Below, in pieces: positions 1-4,903 of a stretch of 5,191 nucleotides of DNA. Position 1 is the first letter of the stretch, and each line of letters begins with the position of its first letter. The notes below the pieces were generated by a model that did no database searches, was not told the origin of the DNA, and saw nothing but the letters and a program-made list of their open reading frames with translations. A program made the translations under genes and the position numbers. This stretch comes from an uncultured bacterium (lineage in GTDB: Bacteria; Armatimonadota; UBA5829; DSUL01): the NCBI GenBank assembly GCA_937967775.1, contig CALCJH010000249.1, forward strand, positions 1-5,191, in the 5' to 3' direction.

Positions 1-1
1 G

Positions 2-232
2 GCTCCCGCAACGGTTTCGGGCGACCTCAAGCGTGACACTCTGACCGTCCACGCCACCTTTCGGGAAACAGGTCTGACCCGTGCCTTTCAGCAAACCACC
101 GAGGGCCGGGTTCGGCCATTCATCTGGGTTGTTCCACGGCAGATCGCGGGAAGTAACAAAGTGATTGCGGGGTTTATCACTCTTTTGCACAGCTTGCGCA
201 AGCACGCCTCACTGGAAGAGGGGCTACGCTGA
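2..232 (+). CDS. C-terminal fragment of an unrecognised protein
   Basis: This is an open frame that enters from the left edge and ends with TGA at 230-232, giving 76 residues. It is the only frame open across the whole stretch; all three minus frames and the other plus frames I checked carry stops. The first half looks like alternating beta strands (for example TLTVHATF and VRPFIWVVP). The end looks helical and amphipathic (KVIAGFITLLHSLRKH, then LEEGLR). There is no membrane segment or motif I can assign to a family. Third codon positions are less strictly G/C than in the flagellar genes, so it may have a different history. It converges on csrA and is not part of the flagellar unit. I do not recognise the family, and the N-terminal part needed to identify it lies outside the window. 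Confidence 0.6.
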   Translation, partial: APATVSGDLKRDTLTVHATFRETGLTRAFQQTTEGRVRPFIWVVPRQIAGSNKVIAGFITLLHSLRKHASLEEGLR

Positions 233-349
233 TTGACTGTGCAGGGGGAAGACCTCTCTGCCGGTGCAGCATATGGGAGGTTGCCAAGCCGCCGGGAAGG
301 AGCACGAGGGGGAACTTCGAACAGTGTTGTCAGGCAGGCAGATTGCAGG
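233..349. other. convergent intergenic region, no clear terminator
   Basis: These 117 bases separate two converging genes, so both transcripts should stop here or nearby. In a plus-strand transcript, 241-248 can pair with 254-261 (8 pairs, two of them G-U) around a 5-base loop, starting 8 bases after the TGA of the left gene. No U-run follows, so it is not a standard intrinsic terminator. A second possible pairing, 251-258 with 275-282, is mutually exclusive with the first. Downstream of csrA on the minus strand I see no stem followed by a T-run. Small CAGG direct repeats lie at about 331-350 and look incidental. Confidence 0.4.
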
Positions 350-610
350 CTATTTCATCCGGGCGGAGTCGTCCCCTTTGTCCTGATCTTCCACGGACTC
401 GGCGGCAGCGTTCAGGGACTCGCGATCCACTCCCGCCGCGCGCACGTTCTCCTCGGCCACCTGCTCAAGCAGCTCCTTGCGATGCACAGCGATGGAGCGG
501 GGCGCGTTGATACCCAGCCTCACCTGCTCGCCGCGCACCTCCAGCACGGTGACTTCGATCTGATCTCCGATCACGATCTGTTGTCCGACCTTCCTGGCCA
601 GCACCAGCAT
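350..610 (-). CDS. csrA: carbon storage regulator CsrA (RNA-binding translational regulator)
   Basis: CsrA is a small dimeric protein that binds GGA motifs in mRNA leaders and blocks translation or alters stability; in FliW-containing bacteria it usually represses flagellin. The 86-residue product starts MLVLARKVGQQIVIGD and has the family core (VLEVRGEQVRLGINAP at 22-37, then the AVHRKEL segment). Leu4 and Arg44, the residues shown to be critical for RNA binding in E. coli CsrA, are both present at the same numbers. Residues 53-59 read EENVRAA, close to the EENNRAA of Bacillus subtilis CsrA, where Asn55 is implicated in FliW binding. The tail after residue 60 is rich in D/E and longer than in E. 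coli (61 residues) or B. subtilis (74). The start ATG at 608-610 follows a GGGTGA-type binding site, 29 bases after the fliW stop. It is the last gene of the unit, and the start region may carry CsrA's own binding sites. Confidence 0.97.
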   Translation of the reverse strand: MLVLARKVGQQIVIGDQIEVTVLEVRGEQVRLGINAPRSIAVHRKELLEQVAEENVRAAGVDRESLNAAAESVEDQDKGDDSARMK

Positions 611-616
611 CCTGCT
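587..616 (-). promoter_or_regulatory. candidate CsrA autoregulatory site over the csrA start codon
   Basis: Two short hairpins can form in the csrA mRNA. The first pairs AGCA (616-613) with TGCT (609-606) and leaves GGA, overlapping the ATG, in the loop. The second pairs GGCC (599-596) with GGTC (590-587, one G-U pair) and leaves AGGAA in a 5-base loop within codons 6-7. The two GGA cores start 18 bases apart. CsrA dimers bind paired GGA motifs displayed in hairpin loops, and a separation near 18 bases is reported as favourable. The stems are only 4 bp, the sequence also encodes the conserved N-terminus, and GGA is common near start sites, so this is a prediction only. Confidence 0.35.
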
Positions 617-639
617 TCACCCTTTTCTACCCGGCTTCG

Positions 640-1110
640 CTACGCCGCCCGCGACCCGGCCTCCTTCGCCGCGCCTTCCGGCTGCCGCTTCAGTTGAAAC
701 AGCAGATGCCTGGGCGAGTAGTTCTCGCTGGACAACACCACCTGTTTCGCTGCCAGAGTCCTGCGGTTCACCACGATGGGCCCCAGCAAGTTGGTCGTCA
801 CGCGGCGCTCCTCGTCCACAGTGACCGTGGTCAGCACCACCGCATCCTCCGCGCTGGTCAGCTCCAGGGCCTCCACATCCGCGTCCTGCAGATCGAACTC
901 GTAGTCGTTGAAGAAGTCCATCGGATTGATGACCGCCAGCGACAGCGCCGGCTCATCAAGACATTGTAACCAAAGGAACGGAGAATCCTCCCGGTGGGAC
1001 AGCAGGCAGAATCTTTTCGCCTGTGGAATCCCCACCAGACCGTCCTTAAGATGGATGCAGGACTTCTCCTCGATCTCGATCTCACCGAAACGCGTGACCA
1101 CGTTCATCAC
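640..1110 (-). CDS. fliW: flagellar assembly factor FliW (CsrA antagonist)
   Basis: FliW binds flagellin and CsrA in turn. When flagellin is exported, freed FliW inhibits CsrA without competing for its RNA site, which relieves flagellin repression. The 156-residue product is full length for the family (about 130-160). Family hallmarks are LKDGLVGIP (21-29), the stretch SPFLWLQCLDEPALSLAVI followed by NPMDFFNDY (43-70), TTNLLGPIVVN (105-115) and QVVL. The start is ambiguous: GTG at 1110-1108 is followed directly by ATG at 1107-1105. A GGGAGGG site lies 6 bases before the GTG and 9 before the ATG, so either fits and the products differ by one residue. The gene sits between flgL (gap about 32 bases) and csrA (gap 29 bases), the usual neighbourhood for this partner pair. 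Confidence 0.96.
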   Translation of the reverse strand: MMNVVTRFGEIEIEEKSCIHLKDGLVGIPQAKRFCLLSHREDSPFLWLQCLDEPALSLAVINPMDFFNDYEFDLQDADVEALELTSAEDAVVLTTVTVDEERRVTTNLLGPIVVNRRTLAAKQVVLSSENYSPRHLLFQLKRQPEGAAKEAGSRAA

Positions 1111-1126
1111 AAACAGCCCTCCCAGG

Positions 1127-1144
1127 AGACGGCCCGCGCCGTCT
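1127..1144 (-). other. intercistronic hairpin between flgL and fliW
   Basis: AGACGGC (1144-1138 in mRNA order) is perfectly complementary to GCCGTCT (1133-1127), with a GCGG tetraloop between. This 7-bp, mostly G-C stem starts inside the flgL stop codon and ends a few bases before the fliW ribosome binding site (GGGAGGG). No T-run follows on either strand, so it is not a plain intrinsic terminator. Likely roles, by inference, are protecting the 3' end of a processed flgK-flgL message, attenuating read-through into fliW-csrA, or tuning fliW translation. Confidence 0.5.
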
Positions 1145-2330
1145 ACCTCAGATAGTCCAGCAGTGTCAGTCGGAACACGGAAGAGGCAGAAAACAGCGCG
1201 GCCTGATAGACCTGCTCCTGGGTTTTCAGGTCCACCACAGCCTGAGCCACGTCTGCATCTTCGGTCCTGGAACGCAATTCCTTGAGATTGTCCCGTGTCT
1301 GTTCCAGATGCCCCACCATCCCTTCCATGTTCTGGATGCGTCCTCCAAACTCAACCCGCATCGCCAGGGTGCGCTTGGCCGCCGACTCCAGGCGCGTGAT
1401 TCCCAGCTCCGTCCCCGGAGTGTCGGCGTTCAGGATGGCCTGCTTCAGTTCCTGAATGACCCGGAACAGATCCGGCTCGCCCGGCGCGGCCGCGGAGTCC
1501 AGGTTGAAAACCGCCGCCGCAGTGGTGCTGACGGACACCACCGTGGACGGGCTGACCTGGATGTGCACGGAGCCATCCCCGCCGCCGTAGGTGAAGCCCG
1601 TGCCCACGGTCTCTGCCGGCGCTGTTCCGAAGATCTGGTCCAGCGTGTACCCACCGGATACCGAAACCTGGATGACGTTGCCGATGTCCGGATGCGCCAT
1701 CCTCAGCTCCACCCCGCCCGACCCGTTGTCGCGCGCGGTCACCCGGTGCAGTCCGCTCCTCGCATTGATGCGGGAGATGAGCGCTGCGGCCGTGTCGCCG
1801 GGCTCGACGGCGATGGCCACACCGTTGATGGTCAAGGTGCCGCCGGTGGCCTGCGGCGCGAACGCCCCAGTGCCTGTGAAACGGTGCTCCCGTGCCACCG
1901 GCGCAGAATCTGTCCGGTGGCCGGAGAAGATGTACCGCCCCAGGTGGCGCGTGTCCGCCACGTCGCGGAGGCGCTCCAAAAGCGCGTCCAGCTTGGCCGC
2001 CAGCCCCTCCCGGGCGGCGGGGGACATGGTGGCGTTGATGGAGCTCTGAGCGTCCGTAATGGCGGAGCGGATCTGACTGTAGACCTCGTCCAGCGCGGCG
2101 GATGTGCGCGCCATGAAATCCTTCGCGATGCCGGCGTTGCGCAGGTACTGTTCGATATCCGTAAGCTGCTGGGTGTAATACAGGCTCTGATTTGCCGCAA
2201 CCGGGTCATGCGAGGGACGGCTGACCTTCTTTCCGCTGGCCACCGTCTCCTGCAGGCGCACCAGACGCGCGTAGCTCGTGGCCATGTTCGCCTTGGCATA
2301 CTCCGTCTGAGATCCGAGTGTGACGCGCAT
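1143..2330 (-). CDS. flgL: hook-filament junction protein FlgL (HAP3)
   Basis: FlgL is the distal of the two junction proteins joining hook to filament; it is exported by the flagellar type III system with FlgN as chaperone. The 395-residue product has the flagellin-like N-terminal helical domain (MRVTLGSQTEYAKANM, then the typical ASGKKVSRPSHDPVAAN at 31-47) and C-terminal helical domain (SRTEDADVAQAVVDL at 354-368, ending LLDYLR). Between them, residues 163-212 (GGTLTINGVAIAVEPGDT, then the SRIN segment) match the flagellin IN repeat type, followed by more beta-rich sequence. It is longer than E. coli FlgL (317 residues) because of this middle. The ATG at 2328-2330 is preceded by AGGAGGG with 8-base spacing. 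The gene starts 15 bases after the flgK stop. There are no TTA, CTA or TCA codons over most of its length. Confidence 0.96.
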   Translation of the reverse strand: MRVTLGSQTEYAKANMATSYARLVRLQETVASGKKVSRPSHDPVAANQSLYYTQQLTDIEQYLRNAGIAKDFMARTSAALDEVYSQIRSAITDAQSSINATMSPAAREGLAAKLDALLERLRDVADTRHLGRYIFSGHRTDSAPVAREHRFTGTGAFAPQATGGTLTINGVAIAVEPGDTAAALISRINARSGLHRVTARDNGSGGVELRMAHPDIGNVIQVSVSGGYTLDQIFGTAPAETVGTGFTYGGGDGSVHIQVSPSTVVSVSTTAAAVFNLDSAAAPGEPDLFRVIQELKQAILNADTPGTELGITRLESAAKRTLAMRVEFGGRIQNMEGMVGHLEQTRDNLKELRSRTEDADVAQAVVDLKTQEQVYQAALFSASSVFRLTLLDYLR

Positions 2331-2332
2331 TC

Positions 2333-2345
2333 AGGATTCCCTCCT
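2333..2345 (-). promoter_or_regulatory. flgL ribosome binding site within a small hairpin, abutting the flgK stop
   Basis: The strong site AGGAGGG (2345-2339) begins on the base after the flgK TAA. Its first four bases, AGGA (2345-2342), can pair with TCCT (2336-2333) around a GGGAA loop. This could mask part of the site unless ribosomes finishing flgK open it, which would couple FlgL output to FlgK. The stem is only 4 bp, so the effect may be slight. Confidence 0.4.
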
Positions 2346-3734
2346 TTACCTCACACCCACCTGCTCCAGCAGGACCTGCAGAATGTAGTTGGTGGCCTCG
2401 AAGATCCGGGCCGAGGCCGCAAAGGTCTGCTGATAGCGCACCATGTCCGCCAGCTCCTCGTCCAGCGACACCCCGGACACCGATTCCCGCTGTCGGATCA
2501 GCTGCTGAAGGGTGAACTCACGCGTCGTGGCGCTGCGCTCCGCCAGCGCAAGGTCGCCCCCGATGCCGGTCACCAGGGATCGGTAGCTCTGGCTGATGGT
2601 CTCTCCGCCGATCAGCACCATCTCCGAAAGATCCGCGATGGCCTGGGCGATGGCCGTGTTGCCGGGCTCACCCGTCGCGGAAGCCGCCACCAGCGCCGGA
2701 TTATCCAGAACCTGCTGGTTCACTCGAAGCGTGGCCGCTCCCGTGCCCGGCGCGAAGAAGTCCACACCGGTCGTACCGGACATACCGTAACCTTGCCGGT
2801 GCAGGGCGTTGACCTGCTGGATCAGCGTGTTGGCGATAGTATCCAACTGGCCCAGATACCGTGGGATGGCCGAATCCCGGATGTCCAGGATTCCCCGGAC
2901 CTCTCCGGAGGTGATGGTCACCCTGCCCATCCCGTCCGCCCACACGGGCTGCCAGGCGCCCGAGGCGTCCTGCTCGATGGCGATCTCCCTTCGGAATGCG
3001 CCCTGCACGAGAGCGTGGCCGCCGATGTTCAGGATGAAATCGCTTCCGGAGTTGCCGTGCGCGGAGACGTTGATCAGCGTGGACAGCTCCTCGATCAGCT
3101 GGTCTCGCCGGTTCAGCAGGTCGTTGGGACCGAAGCCGCCGTGATCCAGTGCCACGATCTTTTCGTTGACCTCCGCGATGTCGCGGGCGATGCGGTTGAT
3201 CTGGTCCACGCGCGTGGCCACTCCGGAGTTCATCTGAGTCTGCTGCGCCCGGATGTTGGCGTAGATCTCGCGGATCCGGTTGGCCAGAATGTCCGCGCTG
3301 GCGACCACCGCGGTCCGGGGCGGCAGGCCTTCCGGGTTGGTGGCCAGCTCGCGCCACTGATTCCAGAACTTATCCAGCAGAGTGGCCAGGCCGTTGTCGC
3401 CCAGCTCGTTGAACTGGCTCTCGATGGCGGTCAGAAGGTCCCGCGCCGTGCTCCACTGCGCTTTGGACTGGGTGGCCGTATTGATGCGCATGTCTAGAAA
3501 AGCATCCTGAAGGCGACGGATGCCTTTCAGCTGCACTCCCGTGCCGGTAAAGGATCCCGCCGTGGCCGAGTTGATGGAGGTGCCGGTGGGCGGGTTGCCC
3601 TCCGCAAAGATGGGCGCCTGCCGCTTGAATCCGGGGGTGTTCGCGTTCGCGATGTTGTTCGCGATGATCTCCATCGCCGCCCGCGCGGCATGCATACCGG
3701 ATGCGGCTGTTGTCAGCGATGTGAACGTGCCCAT
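2346..3734 (-). CDS. flgK: hook-associated protein FlgK (HAP1)
   Basis: FlgK forms the first hook-filament junction layer, exported through the flagellar type III apparatus and chaperoned by FlgN. The 462-residue product has the rod/hook N-terminal signature ANNIANANTPGF at 25-36, then the FlgK-type FNELGDNGLATLLDKFWNQW segment (108-127). The mid-region has NRRDQLIEELS (208-218), and TSGEVRGILDIRD with PRYLGQLD follows (275-298). The DFF motif at 325-327 follows the usual VNALHRQG. The C-terminal rod/hook domain SGVSLDEELADMVRYQQTFA lies at 420-439. It is shorter than the E. coli protein (547 residues), mainly in the variable outer domain. The ATG at 3732-3734 follows CGGAGGC; the flgN stop lies 16 bases upstream. 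A frame antisense to flgK and flgL stays open for over 2 kb because the genes avoid TTA, CTA and TCA codons. Confidence 0.98.
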   Translation of the reverse strand: MGTFTSLTTAASGMHAARAAMEIIANNIANANTPGFKRQAPIFAEGNPPTGTSINSATAGSFTGTGVQLKGIRRLQDAFLDMRINTATQSKAQWSTARDLLTAIESQFNELGDNGLATLLDKFWNQWRELATNPEGLPPRTAVVASADILANRIREIYANIRAQQTQMNSGVATRVDQINRIARDIAEVNEKIVALDHGGFGPNDLLNRRDQLIEELSTLINVSAHGNSGSDFILNIGGHALVQGAFRREIAIEQDASGAWQPVWADGMGRVTITSGEVRGILDIRDSAIPRYLGQLDTIANTLIQQVNALHRQGYGMSGTTGVDFFAPGTGAATLRVNQQVLDNPALVAASATGEPGNTAIAQAIADLSEMVLIGGETISQSYRSLVTGIGGDLALAERSATTREFTLQQLIRQRESVSGVSLDEELADMVRYQQTFAASARIFEATNYILQVLLEQVGVR

Positions 3735-3750
3735 CCTGCAGCCTCCGTAT

Positions 3751-4239
3751 TCAGACCTGCGCGTCCAGCACCAGACTGCCCGGAGCGGCCGGAACCGGCT
3801 GTCCCGCCTCTTCCTGCTGAGCCTGGCTCACGGCGTCCAGCGTCAGCCGGATGAACTCCAGCGCGTTCGCCGAGAGGGTTGCGTTGATCTCCGAGGCCGT
3901 GGCCAGCCGTGAAGCCTCCTCCGTCAGCCTGCCGGAGAGCTCCTCAAGACGCTCGCGCTGCCGGTCCGGCAACAGAGGGGCCACCGCCGAGAGGCTGGCG
4001 CCCGGGCCGTCCACACCGAGAGCCGAGGCCAGGCGCTCCAGCATCTTCGCGGACGCCCGCTGCAGCCGGTCCAGCCGCGATAGCTCGTCCGTCTGCTTCT
4101 GATTGATCTCGATGATGGCATCCACATCGTGAGTGATGAGCGCCTGCCGGTTGGCTTCAGCCAGCGCCACCAGCCGTTCGAGACCCTCCAGCTTCTGAAC
4201 CAGCGACCCTTCCAGAGCCGCAAATGCTTCAGGGGACAT
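3751..4239 (-). CDS. flgN: FlgN-family flagellar export chaperone for FlgK/FlgL
   Basis: FlgN is a cytoplasmic helical chaperone that binds the C-terminal helices of FlgK and FlgL and delivers them to the export gate. The 162-residue product begins MSPEAFAALEGSLVQKLEG and is almost entirely predicted helix, with long E/L/Q/R heptad-like stretches (residues 1-75 and about 90-145). The segment SEINATLSANALEFIRLTL (about 116-134) resembles the conserved Asn-containing end of the FlgN domain. The tail is Pro/Ala-rich. The frame is open further upstream to 4458, but that extension is Arg/Trp-rich, overlaps flgM and is not FlgN-like. ATG at 4237-4239 is the better start, with GAGGG 7 bases upstream. 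FlgN sequences are weakly conserved, so the identification leans partly on its place between flgM and flgK. Confidence 0.88.
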   Translation of the reverse strand: MSPEAFAALEGSLVQKLEGLERLVALAEANRQALITHDVDAIIEINQKQTDELSRLDRLQRASAKMLERLASALGVDGPGASLSAVAPLLPDRQRERLEELSGRLTEEASRLATASEINATLSANALEFIRLTLDAVSQAQQEEAGQPVPAAPGSLVLDAQV

Positions 4240-4246
4240 CGGTAAG

Positions 4247-4258
4247 CCCTCACTCCTT
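4247..4258 (-). promoter_or_regulatory. flgN ribosome binding site spanning the flgM stop codon
   Basis: AAGGAG (4258-4253) forms the last two codons of flgM (Lys-Glu), and TGAGGG (4252-4247) follows, starting with the flgM stop. Spacing to the flgN ATG is 13 bases from AAGGAG, which is long, or 7 from GAGGG. This supports the ATG at 4237-4239 as the flgN start and suggests that flgN translation depends on ribosomes leaving flgM. Confidence 0.5.
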
Positions 4259-4534
4259 GCCGGAAAGCGACGAAAGCAGACGGTCGGCCAGCCTGCCGGG
4301 ATCCCGCTCCAGAGAGCCTTCCCGGAGCTTGCGCGCCGCCTCGGCCACGCGATCCTCGCGCACCTCGGGAGCAGCCTTCGCCGCCCGCACACCCGCCGCC
4401 ACCTCGCTTGCCCGGCGGCTGACATCCACCGTGTCCGTGCCGCGGACCTCCGGCTCATCAGCCGGACCCACCGGCTGCACTTTCGGCAGCCCGATGCCGG
4501 CGATCTTGTTGATCGAAGCGTTGGATATGTTCAT
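4250..4534 (-). CDS. flgM: anti-sigma-28 factor FlgM
   Basis: FlgM binds and inhibits the flagellar sigma factor FliA (sigma-28) in the cytoplasm, and is exported once the hook-basal body is complete, releasing late-gene transcription. The 94-residue product matches the family's usual size of about 90-100. Its N-terminal part (MNISNASINKIAGIG, then Pro-rich) is predicted to be disordered, as expected for an exported FlgM. Family signatures are TDTVDVSRRASEV (33-45) and the sigma-binding half PEVREDRVAEAARKLREGS (56-74) followed by RLADRLL (81-87). The ATG (4532-4534) overlaps the stop of the upstream rod-binding gene by 4 bases (ATGA), implying translational coupling. I see no sigma-28 type promoter directly before it. 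The sigma factor itself is not in the window. Confidence 0.94.
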   Translation of the reverse strand: MNISNASINKIAGIGLPKVQPVGPADEPEVRGTDTVDVSRRASEVAAGVRAAKAAPEVREDRVAEAARKLREGSLERDPGRLADRLLSSLSGKE

Positions 4535-4875
4535 TTCTCTGACTCACCCTCTCCACCGGAGGAGACCGTCGGCGTGGGGCTGGCACTCTCCTTCCGGATG
4601 GACGGCTCCAGCTGGCGGTACAGCATCTCCGCCAGGCCGAACGAACCCTGCCGGCTGATGCTCTCAGCTAGCGCTCCGTCCAGCATCTCCTCATAGGTCT
4701 TCCGGGCGCTGGAGCGCTCCACAAGGCCGTCGTCCGGAATGGATTCCCGCATCTTCTGCAGCAGATAGCGCAGGAAGGTGGCCTCCATATCCTGACAGGC
4801 TTTGCGGAGCTCCTCCTGCTCCCGGGTCATCTGCCCGGAGGCCCCTGCGGATGGACGAATGTTCGAGATCTGCAT
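4531..4875 (-). CDS. flgJ: single-domain rod-binding protein (FlgJ N-terminal type)
   Basis: This is the rod-assembly half of FlgJ, a periplasmic/rod-cap protein that helps polymerise the flagellar rod. The 114-residue product has the rod-binding domain at about 25-90: CQDMEATFLRYLLQKMRES, then YEEMLDGALAESISRQGSFG and LAEMLYRQLE, followed by a Ser/Thr/Pro/Gly/Glu tail. The C-terminal muramidase domain of enterobacterial FlgJ (about 313 residues in total) is absent. Peptidoglycan opening must therefore come from another enzyme, as in many other phyla. The frame can start at GTG 4887-4885, but that codon runs into the GGAGG site; ATG at 4873-4875 is the better start. It lies 28 bases after the flgI stop and overlaps flgM by 4 bases. 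Confidence 0.9.
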   Translation of the reverse strand: MQISNIRPSAGASGQMTREQEELRKACQDMEATFLRYLLQKMRESIPDDGLVERSSARKTYEEMLDGALAESISRQGSFGLAEMLYRQLEPSIRKESASPTPTVSSGGEGESEK

Positions 4876-4880
4876 ACCAG

Positions 4881-4885
4881 CCTCC
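4881..4885 (-). promoter_or_regulatory. ribosome binding site that fixes the flgJ start
   Basis: GGAGG lies 5 bases before the ATG at 4875-4873. The in-frame GTG at 4887-4885 overlaps it and has only TTTTCCCGGGCA before it, with no purine-rich site. The start is therefore placed at the ATG, giving a product four residues shorter than the longest open frame. Confidence 0.75.
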
Positions 4886-4903
4886 ACTGCCCGGGAAAAC
4901 TCT

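Noticed and set aside
241..282. Intrinsic terminator for the left plus-strand gene
   Set aside because: Two alternative stems can form but neither is followed by a U-run. I kept it only as a note in the intergenic entry.
233..697. Plus-strand open frame across the intergenic region and csrA
   Set aside because: It starts with TTG right after the stop of the left gene, runs antisense through csrA into fliW, and has no recognisable protein features. csrA is certain on the other strand.
1308..3497. Long plus-strand open frame (about 729 codons) antisense to flgL and flgK
   Set aside because: It lies in the register where plus-strand stops correspond to TTA, CTA and TCA codons of flgK and flgL, which are avoided in GC-rich genes. 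Its translation is rich in R, H, D and G without domain character, while both opposite genes are clear full-length flagellar proteins.
4237..4290. Possible sigma-28 promoter before flgN (a CCGAT sequence at the flgN start)
   Set aside because: The CCGAT overlaps the start codon, and no TAAA-like -35 element lies at the right distance upstream.
4240..4458. N-terminal extension of flgN to 4458
   Set aside because: The extra 73 residues are Arg/Trp-rich and out of frame over flgM, unlike any FlgN. A good start with a ribosome binding site lies at 4239.
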